Shown: positions 43,616 through 53,234 of the stretch, piece by piece
Layout of the letters: each line of letters begins with the position of its first letter
Position numbering within the stretch: position 1 is the first letter of the stretch
Source of the DNA: Holophagae bacterium
Lineage (GTDB): Bacteria; Acidobacteriota; Holophagae; Acanthopleuribacterales; Acanthopleuribacteraceae
NCBI GenBank assembly: GCA_030429565.1
Contig: JAUIFE010000001.1
Coordinates: 248,001-312,000 of the forward strand
Length of the DNA: 64,000 nt
Direction: 5' to 3'
Notes under the pieces: generated by a model
Told to the model about the DNA's origin: nothing
Databases searched by the model: none
What the model saw: the letters and a program-made list of their open reading frames with translations, nothing else
Position numbers and translations under genes: made by a program

Positions 43616-45310
43616 ATGGCAAACCAAGGCGACGAAACGCAGCAAAACGACCAGGCATTATTGGAACGCTACGTCACCAATACCGACAAAAATGTTTTCG
43701 CGATTAAAAACCTACACGGCATTGTCGGCGCCGTTATGGCCCGCTACAGCCGTGCCGAAACCGGGCTGCGCGAAACCCTGCTGCGTGAATTTGTAAAGGA
43801 AGACAAACTCCAGGCCGGCAAAGCCGGCAAACTTATCGAACGCGTCCTCATCGCTTACGGCGATGATTCCGTCGGTGAATTGGAAGGCGCCCACCTTTCC
43901 TTCGAAGGCATCTCGATGTTGGCAACCAAGGTCGTCGAACACCGCCGCATTGGTGGATCGCCGATTGAACAGTCGACCCGTTATGTCCGCTATGACCACA
44001 AAGACCCAGAGCAGGGCTATCAGTACGTCACCCCCACCACCTTGGTCGACCATGAACACCGTCGCCACTACCAAGAACATATGGACGCGATGTTTGACGC
44101 CTACGCGGCCATGTGGCAACCACTTTTTGAATACCTGGAACGCAAAAAACCGCTGGAAAGCGCCACCTACGATTTGGGCGAAATGGGCAGCACCTGGGCC
44201 TCGTTGACCTCCGACAAAGCGCGCCGCGCCTTCAAACGCACCTACAACAACGACCTAAAAACAAAGGTCTGCGATGTCTTGCGCCCCTTCTTGCCATTGG
44301 CAACCCGCGCCAACATGGGCCTCTTCGGCAATGGCCGCTTTTTCCAACACTTGATCTCCAAGATGCTGACGGCACCGCTGCAAGAGGCACGCGAACTGGG
44401 CCAAGCCGCATTCGAAGAACTGTCACAGGTCATTCCACACTATGTAAAACGCGCCGCCAAGTCCGAATACGCGGCGACCAACCAAACCAATATGACGGCT
44501 TTGGCACAACAGTGGTTTGCCGATCTGTGCGGCACACCGGCCGATAGCGGCATCCAATTGGTCGAGGCCGATTTTGCTTGGCTACACCCTCGTTTGCGCA
44601 AGGCGAACGATCCCAAGGCCGTGGCACGCCTGTGGCGCCAGTCCAGTGACCACGCCATGCTGGCCGCCATGGTCTATCCCGAGGTACGCTGCGATTTCGC
44701 CACCTTGCGCCGTCGCATTGCCGACATGAACCCACAACAACACCAAGAAATCTGGGATACCTACTACGGCACACGCCGGTCACGCCGCGACCGTCCGGAA
44801 CGCGGTGTTGAACACGGGCCGGGTCACTTCTTCGACTGCGTCACCGAATGGGCGGTGTACAAGGACTTGATGCGCCACCGCATGGGCACCATTCAGGTAC
44901 AACCGCTGGTTCCCGATCTCGGTTTTGACATGCCGCCCGAAATTGCTGAAGCCGGCTTGTCGGAACACGCGGCCCGTGCCATCGATGCGAGCGAAACGCT
45001 ATTCGCCTACTTGGACACCCACCTACCCGAGGAACGTGCTTACGCCTTCCTACAGGGCCACAAAATGCGCTGGTCTTTGGAGATGAACGACCGCGCCTTA
45101 ATGCACATGTTGGAATTGCGCACGACCCCACAAGGGCACCCCAACTACCGAAAAACCTGCCAAGTCATGCACGATTTATTGGCCGCCGCCTATCCCGAAC
45201 GCGCACGCCGCATGAACTTCGTCAATCACGAAGATGTTTTCTGGTCGCGTTCTGATTCGGAAGCACGGCAACGCGTCAAAGAAGAGGCCATCGACCACAA
45301 GGAAGGATAA
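43616..45310 (+). CDS. Double-length ThyX-like (FAD-dependent thymidylate synthase) protein
   Basis: A 564-residue protein built from two ThyX-like halves. The first half (about 25-300) holds EHRRIGGSPIEQSTRYVRYD (108-126), close to the ThyX motif RHRxxSxNExSxRY. The second half (about 330-560) has RHRMGTIQVQPL at 420-431, where the serine and the following motif are replaced, and then LELRTTPQGHPNYRK, matching the C-terminal substrate/flavin segment of ThyX. Canonical ThyX has about 220-250 residues per subunit and forms a homotetramer; this looks like a fused pair with complementary halves. Whether it makes dTMP is not certain. CAGGA lies 9 nt before the ATG, and a strong terminator follows. 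Confidence 0.8.
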   Translation: MANQGDETQQNDQALLERYVTNTDKNVFAIKNLHGIVGAVMARYSRAETGLRETLLREFVKEDKLQAGKAGKLIERVLIAYGDDSVGELEGAHLSFEGISMLATKVVEHRRIGGSPIEQSTRYVRYDHKDPEQGYQYVTPTTLVDHEHRRHYQEHMDAMFDAYAAMWQPLFEYLERKKPLESATYDLGEMGSTWASLTSDKARRAFKRTYNNDLKTKVCDVLRPFLPLATRANMGLFGNGRFFQHLISKMLTAPLQEARELGQAAFEELSQVIPHYVKRAAKSEYAATNQTNMTALAQQWFADLCGTPADSGIQLVEADFAWLHPRLRKANDPKAVARLWRQSSDHAMLAAMVYPEVRCDFATLRRRIADMNPQQHQEIWDTYYGTRRSRRDRPERGVEHGPGHFFDCVTEWAVYKDLMRHRMGTIQVQPLVPDLGFDMPPEIAEAGLSEHAARAIDASETLFAYLDTHLPEERAYAFLQGHKMRWSLEMNDRALMHMLELRTTPQGHPNYRKTCQVMHDLLAAAYPERARRMNFVNHEDVFWSRSDSEARQRVKEEAIDHKEG

Positions 45311-45340
45311 GCCCGCACCCTTCCCAACATTCAATCCTAG

Positions 45341-45369
45341 GCGCCGTCTTAAGCACGGCGCTTTTTTTT
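45341..45369 (+). terminator. Intrinsic terminator of the ThyX-like gene
   Basis: A 7-bp stem GCGCCGT (45341-45347) with ACGGCGC (45355-45361), then eight Ts, 30 bp past the stop. Confidence 0.92.
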
Positions 45370-45399
45370 GGCCCGGCCGCGATAGCACTGATGAAACGC

Positions 45400-45426
45400 A
45401 AAAAAAACGGCCCCTTTTAAGGGGCC
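45400..45426 (-). terminator. Intrinsic terminator for the minus-strand operon
   Basis: The palindrome GGCCCCTTTTAAGGGGCC (45409-45426) is followed on the minus strand by a G-T8 run (A-run 45400-45407 on plus). It lies 270 bp past the glycosyltransferase stop and back to back with the terminator at 45341-45369. Confidence 0.85.
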
Positions 45427-45696
45427 GAGAGGAGAGAAAAATGCTTCTGACAAGTTGTCGTTCTTGATGGCCTGAGTATACGCTAGCGAGTCAAATTACA
45501 AGGTAAAAGAAGCGTAAAAGTAGTATTTTTGACTCTAAATAAACCTCTTTACACGAGAATGGTGAAGTCATCTTTTCACCATTCCGACAGCTTGAGCTTA
45601 TAATCTAGCGCGGCTTTTCGCGCTTCACCTCAATTCACGCGCACGAATATAGACCAGCCATTCGGACAAAGCACCGTGCTTTCGAGGCCCTCGAAA
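45427..45696. other. Untranslated interval with a 10-bp hairpin
   Basis: A perfect inverted repeat GAATGGTGAA (45557-45566) and TTCACCATTC (45575-45584) stands in the middle. On the plus strand a GAGGAGAG box precedes a nine-codon frame (45441-45467, MLLTSCRS), which may be chance. The long distance between the glycosyltransferase stop and its terminator would leave a structured 3' UTR of about 270 nt on the minus strand, a possible source of a 3'-derived small RNA. Confidence 0.4.
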
Positions 45697-46737
45697 CTAG
45701 GCGGCGGGAAGGTAATCGCGACCGATCACAAAACCCCGGTCGTTTAAAAAAGCGGCGATTTGGTCACGTGCCCCGCGACTCCCCACATACGCCAAAACAA
45801 AACAGCGGCTCGGGCCTGGTAAATCTTCAGGCGCGATAACCGGTTTGCCATGAATGGTTTGTCCAATTTTCTTGGGGCTGATGTCGATGTAGCCGGCGAT
45901 TTGCAAACCGGACTGTTCCAACAAGTCGGCGCGTTTGCGGGTGGTACGGCCCGCCCCCCAAACCCAGAGCGGCCGCTGCTGAACCGCGTCACCTTTGGTC
46001 AGATAACGCGCCAGATACAGCGCCTTAGCCCGGTAAAAGGCCATATCGGTGTAGCGCTCATGGACGCGGGTTAAACGATCCTCGCGCTCGCGCCAAGCGA
46101 CCACCTGTTCGGGAATTTTCGCCATACGGATGCCTGCTTCCAGCCAACGCAGCCACAACTCATAATCTTCGGGAAAAGGTCCATCGCGGTAACCGCCAAA
46201 ACGAGACACATTTTCACGGCGAAACATCACGCTCGGATGCACCAATGGCGACTCGACAAAACGTTGCTGGTAAATCGCGTCGGGCGTGAGCAATTGGTTG
46301 GACCAGGCGACATAAAGGGCAAAGCCGCGGTTGACTTCAGGGTCGCCGTCATATGCGACACAACCGGCAACCAAACCGATATGGCGGTGCTGATCGAGAA
46401 AATCGGCCTGTAAAGCGAGGCGCGTCGGCGTGCAGGTATCGTCGGCGTCCATGCGGGCGATGAGATCACCACGCACTGTCGCTAAGCCGCGATTCAGCGC
46501 GGCGACAATCCCACCGTGGGGCGCGTGAACAATACGGAAGCGGGCATCTTCCCGCGCGATTTTGTCGAGAAATGCCGCGGTTCCATCACCGGAACCGTCG
46601 TTGACCACCACGCACTCAAAATCACGCATGGTTTGGGCCTGTAAACAGGCGATCGTCTCAACTAAGTAAGGCATGCCGTTGTAAACCGGCATCAAAACGG
46701 AGACACGTGGCTTTGCGTTTCGCGTAGGGCCGCCCAC
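45697..46737 (-). CDS. Family 2 glycosyltransferase with C-terminal Rossmann-like domain
   Basis: A 346-residue protein. The GT-A domain (about 10-230) has RVSVLMPVYNGMPYLVETI, VVVNDGSGDGTAAFL, the nucleotide-sugar/metal motif IARMDADDTCTPTRL and PFPEDYELWLRWLEAG (ED acceptor motif). The C-terminal about 90 residues (LWVWGAGRTTRKRADLLEQ, then GYIDISPKKIGQ and GKPVIAPEDLPGP) look like a nucleotide-binding Rossmann unit, as in the N-terminal domain of PglD-type acetyltransferases and in some sugar-modifying enzymes. GTG 46737 is used, 3 bp after the DUF2147 stop, which implies translational coupling. No Shine-Dalgarno is visible. Acceptor unknown. Confidence 0.85.
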   Translation of the reverse strand: MGGPTRNAKPRVSVLMPVYNGMPYLVETIACLQAQTMRDFECVVVNDGSGDGTAAFLDKIAREDARFRIVHAPHGGIVAALNRGLATVRGDLIARMDADDTCTPTRLALQADFLDQHRHIGLVAGCVAYDGDPEVNRGFALYVAWSNQLLTPDAIYQQRFVESPLVHPSVMFRRENVSRFGGYRDGPFPEDYELWLRWLEAGIRMAKIPEQVVAWREREDRLTRVHERYTDMAFYRAKALYLARYLTKGDAVQQRPLWVWGAGRTTRKRADLLEQSGLQIAGYIDISPKKIGQTIHGKPVIAPEDLPGPSRCFVLAYVGSRGARDQIAAFLNDRGFVIGRDYLPAA

Positions 46738-46740
46738 GAA

Positions 46741-47202
46741 CTACTGAGCGTTCTTGGGGTCAGCGGGATTGCGCGTCCAAGTGGTGGTGCGGCCCAATGC
46801 CGGAATCCCAATGTAGCCACGAACGTGCAAGTCACCGTTTTCACCAAGTTTCATTTTGCATTTGTAGGTTTTGCCGCTTTCGGGATCGTAAATGCGACCA
46901 CCACCCCAAGTACCGTCCTCAAAAGCGAAACCGGTCATGATCTCCAAACCCACGATGGTTCGGTCGCGCAGCGCTTTTTTGGGGTTTTCACGATCAACCT
47001 TAGGCTTGCCGGCCATGGCATCTTCTTGGTCATAGACCGCTTCTTTGAGCCAGGTGATTTTGCCGCAATAAGTGCTGCCACATTGATAAATTTCAATACG
47101 CGAATCGTCGTTTTCGGTGAACCACACACCCACCACGGCGTCGCCGTCGGCCGCACCAAGCGATACAAAGCCACCCAGCAACAGCACCCAAACCATCTTC
47201 AT
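46741..47202 (-). CDS. Exported DUF2147 protein
   Basis: A 153-residue periplasmic protein with signal peptide MKMVWVLLLGGFVSLGAADG. The DUF2147 domain shows VVGVWFTENDDSRIEIYQC, YCGKITWLKEAVY, a GLEIMTGFAFEDGTWGGGRIYDP core split over two strands, and the end GIPALGRTTTWTR. DUF2147 is a lipocalin-like beta barrel whose role is not established. GGAG lies about 7 nt before the ATG. It sits between a FadL barrel gene (48 bp upstream) and a coupled glycosyltransferase (3 bp), so the three probably form one envelope-related operon. Confidence 0.88.
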   Translation of the reverse strand: MKMVWVLLLGGFVSLGAADGDAVVGVWFTENDDSRIEIYQCGSTYCGKITWLKEAVYDQEDAMAGKPKVDRENPKKALRDRTIVGLEIMTGFAFEDGTWGGGRIYDPESGKTYKCKMKLGENGDLHVRGYIGIPALGRTTTWTRNPADPKNAQ

Positions 47203-47250
47203 CGCATCTCTCCCGGAAAGTAGCGGGCGGGCAGACCCCGCCCTCGTCGT

Positions 47251-48561
47251 CTAGAATTGACGGCCGATGGAAAATGCCGTCAATAACGCGCGACCATCGC
47301 GGATGGTGGACGGCAAGACACCGTCTTCCAATTGCTGATCTTGCAAGTCACGGTCTTTAATGATCAGGTAGTTAAACGAAAGCGCCACGGTCCATTCGCC
47401 GGTCGTGAAGGTCGTTCCGAGGTTGTAGAGCACGCGATCGTTGGTCGGCAAACGGTAGTCGGCGGTTTCATCACGCAGGGGTGAATCGTCGTAAACCCAA
47501 CCCGTTTGTAAACGCAAGGCATCGCTGATCTTGAATTCGGCGCCGATGTTGTATTTCCAAGAGTCCTGCCAGTTTTCCGGCGACACGGTTTCCGTAACAC
47601 CCACACCCAAACCGGGAATGATCAAAATCGGCCGGTCAAATTTGAGGCGGATTTCTTTAAAGGAATCCCAACCGGTGTAAACCGCGCCAAAGGTCAAACT
47701 CCAAGTTTCTGACGGCGTAAAGGCGGCGCCAAAGAAGGCCATCGCGGGCAAATCAATGCGCGCGGTGCCGGGCGAATCGAGAAACAAGGTATCGGGCAAG
47801 CCATCGGGTTTTTCGAACTTTACCGCGCCGTTGTCAACATCCTGGCGCACTTCGCTGTAGTACGACACACCAAAAGACCATTTTTGGTTCATGCGGTAAA
47901 ACATGCCGAAGTTGTAGCCGTAACCCAGCGAGTCGCCGGTCACCTTTTGGTCGACATCGTAGGTGTCGGTTGCGGGGTTGTTGATATCGGAAAGGCCCAA
48001 CAAGGGACTGGCATCGGCGACCCCCTCAAGGTCAACGCTGAGGTACATAATACGCACCCCGGCGGCCAAAGAAAGTTGGTCGTTCACCTTCCAGGCAATG
48101 TTGGGGTTAAACTCAACAGTTTGAATGTTGGCGTTGTAGCTGTTGTAACGACCGGCAAAGTCAGGATCAAACTCCGAACCCAAACCAAAACGCGACAAAA
48201 CGCCGATCCCGAGCCAAAGGTTATCGTCAATCGGGCGAGAGTAGTAAATGTGCGGCGGCGTAAAGTATTTGTCTTCAGGCTCGGCGGTGGTAACCCGACC
48301 GTCGTAACCGTTGGTCATGGTCAAATCGGCGGTAGGGCTAATGACGGTTAAGCCGGCCATGAAGTGGGTCCCGTCAAGGTTGGTAATACCGGCGGGGTTG
48401 TAGTAAATGGCGGAAACGTCGTCGCCCGACGCGGGCATGCCGCCTAACGCGTTGCCGCGGGCACTGCCCTGGTAGAGGGCAAAGCCGGCACCAAAAGCCG
48501 GCAGAGAACAAGCGAGCAACATCAGCATTAGCGACGGGCGCCAACAACGAAAGACGCTCAT
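47251..48561 (-). CDS. FadL/OmpP1 family outer-membrane transporter
   Basis: A 436-residue protein with a signal peptide (MSVFRCWRPSLMLMLLACSL, cleaved near AFG-AGFALYQ). The FadL hatch sequence GSARGNALGGMPASGDDVSA is followed by the diagnostic IYYNPAGITNL, then alternating amphipathic strands ending in FSIGRQF, with a terminal Phe typical of outer-membrane barrels. FadL proteins move hydrophobic compounds such as long-chain fatty acids across the outer membrane. The ATG at 48561 follows GGAGG by 6 nt; the open frame further upstream is charged and non-coding. First gene of the likely fadL-DUF2147-glycosyltransferase operon. Confidence 0.92.
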   Translation of the reverse strand: MSVFRCWRPSLMLMLLACSLPAFGAGFALYQGSARGNALGGMPASGDDVSAIYYNPAGITNLDGTHFMAGLTVISPTADLTMTNGYDGRVTTAEPEDKYFTPPHIYYSRPIDDNLWLGIGVLSRFGLGSEFDPDFAGRYNSYNANIQTVEFNPNIAWKVNDQLSLAAGVRIMYLSVDLEGVADASPLLGLSDINNPATDTYDVDQKVTGDSLGYGYNFGMFYRMNQKWSFGVSYYSEVRQDVDNGAVKFEKPDGLPDTLFLDSPGTARIDLPAMAFFGAAFTPSETWSLTFGAVYTGWDSFKEIRLKFDRPILIIPGLGVGVTETVSPENWQDSWKYNIGAEFKISDALRLQTGWVYDDSPLRDETADYRLPTNDRVLYNLGTTFTTGEWTVALSFNYLIIKDRDLQDQQLEDGVLPSTIRDGRALLTAFSIGRQF

Positions 48562-49029
48562 GGATGCCTCCAGGTATACATTAAAAAGATCCTTATCACG
48601 AATGGGGGGCAACAGGTCTGACCTGTGTTTTTTTCGAAACTTCTGTCGCTTCCGTTTCACTCGGTCACCGGTTTTGCGTTGCCGCTTGCCGCTGGGAAGA
48701 TTCGTGCAAAAGGGAAAACCCGTCGCGGACCTGCGCCGCTTTATCGCGCGATTCTTGCCAAAAACCCTGTTCACGGTGTTGATTGCCGGTCGCCGAAACA
48801 CTCGTTCAAAGCAGGAAAAATTAGCCCCATTAAAGCACCTGGACCTGAAAAAACCTAGCCCAAATCCAACCGTTTGACCAGATTGCCGCAATCCGTCGCG
48901 ACGACCGCAACGAACGAGGTGCAAAAAACCGAATTTGACGGCAATCCCGCCAATGATCCATGCTCAAAGGTGGTGCCAAGGCAAGCTGTAGACACAAAAA
49001 AGCCCGCTTTCGCGGGCTTTTTCGGAAAC
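48562..49029. other. Intergenic region between ftsH and the FadL gene
   Basis: About 470 bp. It holds the ftsH terminator (48996-49022) and presumably the promoter of the FadL operon. Frames here are rich in Arg, Phe and Lys and have no family character. Confidence 0.45.
48996..49022 (-). terminator. Intrinsic terminator of ftsH
   Basis: Stem AGCCCGC (49001-49007) and GCGGGCT (49012-49018) with a 4-nt loop. On the minus strand it is followed by TTTTT, and Ts also follow on the plus strand, so it is bidirectional. It lies 8 bp past the ftsH stop. Confidence 0.9.
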
Positions 49030-51012
49030 TTAGGTTTGCGCCAAAGGCGGTGGATCGGGCAGAACCCCCAACCCCGGCTTGCGTTGCGCATCGCTGCCGC
49101 TGTCAGGGACGTGCGGCTTGGCTTGCGGATCGTGTTTGGGGTTCGTCAGGGTAACCGGCTGACGCTCCATGATTTGTTCAACCTGCCAATCGTTTAGTGT
49201 TTCAATGTCGAGCAGTTTCTCGGCCATTGTCTCCACAATATCGCGATTGTCGGTGAGGATCTTGCGCGCACGCGCGTCGGCGTCGTCGATCAAACGTTTG
49301 ACCTCGGCGTCGATAACCTGCGCGGTCTTTTCAGACGTCGCTTGGTTGCGATTGTAATCGCGGCCCAAGAACGGCTGGTTGTTGCCCTCGCGTAAGGAGA
49401 TTGGACCAATCGCCTTACTCATGCCCAAATCACAGATCATTTGTTTGGCAATATTGGTGGCCACTTCGATGTCGTTGCTGGCACCGGATGTGGTTTGGTT
49501 GAGGAAAATCTCCTCCGCAATCCGACCGCCCATCAGAATCGCCAAGCGATTTTCAAGGTAAGTCGCGGTGTAAGAACGACGATCATCGAGCGGCAACTGA
49601 ATGGTGACACCCAAGGCGCGGCCGCGCGGAATAATCGTGACCTTGTGAACCGGGTCGGCTTCGCCGATGAGGGCGGCAACCACAGCGTGCCCCGATTCGT
49701 GGATAGCGGTGTTGCGTTTCTCATCCTCGGACAGAATCATACTGCGGCGCTCAGCACCCATCATAATTTTGTCTTTGGCATCTTCTAAGTCGGCGCGGAA
49801 GACCATCTTTTTGCCTTTACGCGCCGCCAGCAGTGCCGCCTCGTTAACCATGTTGGCCAGGTCGGCACCGGAGAAACCGGGTGCGCCACGGGCAATCGAA
49901 GGAAGGTCCACGTCTTGCGACAAAGGAACGCGTGCGGTGTGCACTTTAAGAATGGCTTCCCGGCCCTTTACGTCGGGTAGGTCAACCACCACACGGCGGT
50001 CGAAACGGCCGGGGCGCAGCAGAGCGGGGTCAAGCACGTCGGGACGGTTGGTTGCGGCAACCAAAATGACGCCGTCGTTGCTCTCGAAGCCGTCCATTTC
50101 AACCAACAACTGGTTTAAGGTTTGTTCTCGTTCATCGTGACCACCGCCCATACCGGCACCACGGTGGCGACCGACGGCGTCGATTTCATCGATAAAAATG
50201 ATACAAGGCGCGTTTTTCTTGCCTTGTTCAAACAGGTCACGAACACGCGAGGCGCCGACGCCGACAAACATTTCGACAAAATCGGAACCGGAGATCGAGA
50301 AAAAGGGTACGTTGGCTTCGCCGGCGGTGGCGCGCGCCAACAGGGTTTTACCGGTGCCCGGAGGGCCCATCAACAAAACACCTTTGGGGATTTTGCCACC
50401 CAAGCGCTGAAATTTTTGGGGCTCTTTTAAGAACTCGATAATTTCTTGAAGCTCTTCTTTGGCTTCGTCGCAGCCCGCGACGTCGATGTAGGTGATCTTC
50501 TTTTGGCTGCCGGTCAGCAGCTTTGCTTTGCTTTTGCCAAACATCATGGCTTTGTTCCCGCCGGCTTGCATTTGGCGGATGAAGAAGAACCACAAAATCA
50601 GGAAGAATACAAAAGGTAGAATCCAGGTAAAAACGCCGATAACGGCGTCACTGGCTGTGCTGTTCTCGAAGGTCAATTCACTGTTCACGTTTTTCAACGC
50701 CCAGTCGATAAAGCCGTCATAGAACATATATGATGCCGATATGCGCGTGATGTTGCGACCATCGTCGGTTTTGGGCAAAGGTTTTTTCTCGGTACGGTCA
50801 CCTTTGCGGACCTGCCCTTCTTGCAGCACCGCTTCAACGCGGGTCTGCGAGATTTTCAGCGACTTGATCATGCCGTTCTCACCATAGGTGACAACTTCGC
50901 TGAAACTAACCTCTTCCACGCTGCCGCCGGCATTTTTCTGGTAAAAGAAAATGGCCGCCAACGCGGTGGGCACTAATAACCAAAGAGTGATGGTCTTGAG
51001 TGTGTTGCTCAA
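49030..51012 (-). CDS. ftsH: ATP-dependent zinc metalloprotease FtsH
   Basis: A 660-residue inner-membrane AAA+ protease that degrades damaged membrane proteins and short-lived regulators. TM1 is at about 4-24, the periplasmic domain at about 25-118 and TM2 ([20 protein letters not shown]) at about 126-145. The AAA domain has Walker A GPPGTGKT (216-223), Walker [13 protein letters not shown] and arginine fingers in LRPGRFDRR. The protease has zinc motif HESGH (438-442) and a third ligand in the ASNDIE region. TTG 51012 is chosen because GGAGG sits 8 nt upstream and [13 protein letters not shown] matches the family start. It lies downstream of tilS in the common tilS-ftsH order. Confidence 0.97.
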   Translation of the reverse strand: MSNTLKTITLWLLVPTALAAIFFYQKNAGGSVEEVSFSEVVTYGENGMIKSLKISQTRVEAVLQEGQVRKGDRTEKKPLPKTDDGRNITRISASYMFYDGFIDWALKNVNSELTFENSTASDAVIGVFTWILPFVFFLILWFFFIRQMQAGGNKAMMFGKSKAKLLTGSQKKITYIDVAGCDEAKEELQEIIEFLKEPQKFQRLGGKIPKGVLLMGPPGTGKTLLARATAGEANVPFFSISGSDFVEMFVGVGASRVRDLFEQGKKNAPCIIFIDEIDAVGRHRGAGMGGGHDEREQTLNQLLVEMDGFESNDGVILVAATNRPDVLDPALLRPGRFDRRVVVDLPDVKGREAILKVHTARVPLSQDVDLPSIARGAPGFSGADLANMVNEAALLAARKGKKMVFRADLEDAKDKIMMGAERRSMILSEDEKRNTAIHESGHAVVAALIGEADPVHKVTIIPRGRALGVTIQLPLDDRRSYTATYLENRLAILMGGRIAEEIFLNQTTSGASNDIEVATNIAKQMICDLGMSKAIGPISLREGNNQPFLGRDYNRNQATSEKTAQVIDAEVKRLIDDADARARKILTDNRDIVETMAEKLLDIETLNDWQVEQIMERQPVTLTNPKHDPQAKPHVPDSGSDAQRKPGLGVLPDPPPLAQT

Positions 51013-51205
51013 AAGCACGCCCTCCAAATAAATCCGTTCAAATATTGCATTCTAGCCGAAAGCCGGCGATAAAGCTACTTTCGTCAATTTTTTGCATTTA
51101 TCCCAATTGCAGCAAAAGACTTGCCCTGGGACGGGGACAGACAACGCGCCGCCTGGACAGGCTCAAGAGGCTGGACGAACGACGAGGTCAAGACTGATGC
51201 GGGTT

Positions 51206-52573
51206 TCAAGGTAGGCGCCCGGGTTCGAGCTGGACGGACTCGGGAAACATAGCAAGGTAGGCCTCCAGGGGCAAGGCCTCGCCTTCGGGTGTCAGCCTGA
51301 GGCAGGGCAATAACCGACGCACACGATGTGGAATCTTTTCGCGCCGCAACCAATCGCGTAATTGCGGCGTGCGCGCCGTGGGTGCGGATAGGAACAACGT
51401 CTCGGTTTGTTGCAAACGCACCGCCCACAAGTCGCGCCACGAGGGCGGCACGGGCGGTAGATCGGCCACGGCCCGACCGCGGAGTAATGCCATTGTACGT
51501 AAACCCGCTTGTTTTGGTTTAGGGCCTTGATCATCCGCCTGCCGTCGGGGCCGCGCCAAGCGGCACACCCAAGGTCCCAAGCGAAAAGGCTCGCCCCATG
51601 CCACACAACCGTCGACGGTGGCCGGCGCCGGCCACCAAGTCAAGCCGTCCAAATCGCAGTGAACGGTGCCGTCCTCGTGCTGGAAGGTGCCGAGCTCACC
51701 GGCGTCCAACCACTGCACTAATTGCCGATGATGGGCGTGAATCGGCGGAGCAAGGCCCAGATCGCGCCAAAACCGGCGCAACACAAACTCGCGCAAATAA
51801 GGTGGACAAGCCGACCACCATTCGCGCTGCAAAAGCGGCAAACCACCGGGCCCGACCGACTGATAGGCGGCCAACAAGGGCTCGGCGGCGGCATCGAGCT
51901 GATCCTGAAGTTCAGCGAAGGACGCATGCCAGCGTTGCCACCGCAGCCAGGGTTTTTCGTGGCCCTCCGCCAACAACGGAATCACTTGGTGACGTAGATG
52001 GTTGCGACGAAAGCGACCGTCGTAATTGCTGCCGTCCAAGACATGTGGCACTTCCGCCGCGGCGGCATGTTCGAGAATAATGCCGCGGTCGACATCTAAC
52101 AAAGGTCGCAAGCGCCGGTTTTTCGCGGCCGCCATGCCCAGCGGCGATGCGGCGACGGCGCCGCGCGTTAGCGCCATCAGCATGGTTTCCATTTGATCAC
52201 CCGCGTGGTGTGCCAAAAGAACCACTTCCCCTTCGCCCAGAGCTCGAGCCAGTTGTTCCCGGCGAAACACGGCGGCGCGATATTCAAAATCGGGCCCGTC
52301 GGCGGCGTCAAAGGCGGCCACCAGCAGCGACAACTCGTGGGCGGCGCAAAAATCCGCCACCAACTGGCGTGAGCACGCGGCAAAGCGGCCGGTCCCGTGG
52401 TCGCAGTGAAACACACGCACGGCGGCGCGGTGGACGTGCGCCAAACGCAAGACGGCGTCCAACAGCACCATCGAGTCGACGCCGCCGGATACCGAAACCA
52501 AGAAACCGCGACAACCGCGATAGGGCGCCTGCGCAAAACGCGCGCTGAGATGCTGCAGTAGTCGGGTTTTCAT
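51206..52573 (-). CDS. tilS: tRNA(Ile)-lysidine synthase
   Basis: A 455-residue enzyme that attaches lysine to C34 of the CAU-anticodon isoleucine tRNA, so that it reads AUA. The PP-loop SVSGGVDSMVLLDAV (about 27-41) activates the base with ATP; LLAHHAGDQMETMLM and NYDGRFRRNHLRHQVIPLL are family-specific. The C-terminal TilS domain (about 370-440) includes TPQLRDWLRREKIPHRVRR. It is a little longer than average, with a His/Trp-rich middle. It starts 17 bp after the ECF sigma stop, so it is probably co-transcribed with it, and ftsH follows after 193 bp. Confidence 0.93.
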   Translation of the reverse strand: MKTRLLQHLSARFAQAPYRGCRGFLVSVSGGVDSMVLLDAVLRLAHVHRAAVRVFHCDHGTGRFAACSRQLVADFCAAHELSLLVAAFDAADGPDFEYRAAVFRREQLARALGEGEVVLLAHHAGDQMETMLMALTRGAVAASPLGMAAAKNRRLRPLLDVDRGIILEHAAAAEVPHVLDGSNYDGRFRRNHLRHQVIPLLAEGHEKPWLRWQRWHASFAELQDQLDAAAEPLLAAYQSVGPGGLPLLQREWWSACPPYLREFVLRRFWRDLGLAPPIHAHHRQLVQWLDAGELGTFQHEDGTVHCDLDGLTWWPAPATVDGCVAWGEPFRLGPWVCRLARPRRQADDQGPKPKQAGLRTMALLRGRAVADLPPVPPSWRDLWAVRLQQTETLFLSAPTARTPQLRDWLRREKIPHRVRRLLPCLRLTPEGEALPLEAYLAMFPESVQLEPGRLP

Positions 52574-52589
52574 AGGCAGCGCGCGACGA

Positions 52590-53234
52590 TTAGGTCAGCG
52601 TCTCACTGGATTTCTTTTGAGAGCTGGGCGGTTCGGGTCGTTCATCGTCAATGTGCTTGAGCTCGTTAAACAACCACGCCTTGGCAATCGTCCACTCGCG
52701 TTTGGCGGTGCGCAGTGAGATACCAATCATGTCGGCCGCTTCTTGAATGGTCAAACCGGCAAAAAAACGCAATTCGACAATGCGACACTTGCGCGGGTCA
52801 ATGTCCGAAAACTTAGTCAAAGCTTGGTCCAAGGCAATCACGTCGACCACCTTCTTGCTGCTTTTGTCACCAATCTCGCCAAATACTTCCAACGACAAGG
52901 TGGTTTTGCCATGGCCGCGCTTTTGCGCCCGTGTTTTGCGGGCGTGATCGACCAAAATCTGGCGCATGCGACGCGCCGCCACGCCGAAGAAGTGGGCGCG
53001 GTCTTGTAAGTTAATGTTAGTTTCACCAATGAAACGCAGGTATAACTCGCTCACCAAGGCGGTAGGCTGCAGGGTATGCGAGCGACGTTCATCGAGGAAT
53101 CGAATGCGCGCCAAACGGTGCAATTCGTCAAAAACAATCGGCATCAGTTGCTCGAGCGCTTCTTTGCTACCGTCACTCCACTCGCGAATAAGCCGGGTCA
53201 CCTCGGAAGACGGGGGCTGTAGCGGTTCAGACAT
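52590..53234 (-). CDS. ECF-type RNA polymerase sigma factor
   Basis: A 214-residue sigma-70-like factor. Region 2 spans about 20-110 (LMPIVFDELHRLARIRFLDE, LQPTALVSELYLRF, AHFFGVAARRMRQILVDHAR) and region 4 about 140-195 (CRIVELRFFAGLTIQEAADM, then IGISLRTAKREWTIAKAWL). The HTLQPTALVSELYLRL-like block defines the ECF-like group found in Planctomycetes, Acidobacteriota and relatives. No anti-sigma gene is adjacent. ATG 53234 is set by AGGAGG about 6 nt upstream; the extension to 53270 is not supported. It lies upstream of tilS-ftsH on the same strand, so it may control or be co-transcribed with them (inference). Confidence 0.92.
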   Translation of the reverse strand: MSEPLQPPSSEVTRLIREWSDGSKEALEQLMPIVFDELHRLARIRFLDERRSHTLQPTALVSELYLRFIGETNINLQDRAHFFGVAARRMRQILVDHARKTRAQKRGHGKTTLSLEVFGEIGDKSSKKVVDVIALDQALTKFSDIDPRKCRIVELRFFAGLTIQEAADMIGISLRTAKREWTIAKAWLFNELKHIDDERPEPPSSQKKSSETLT

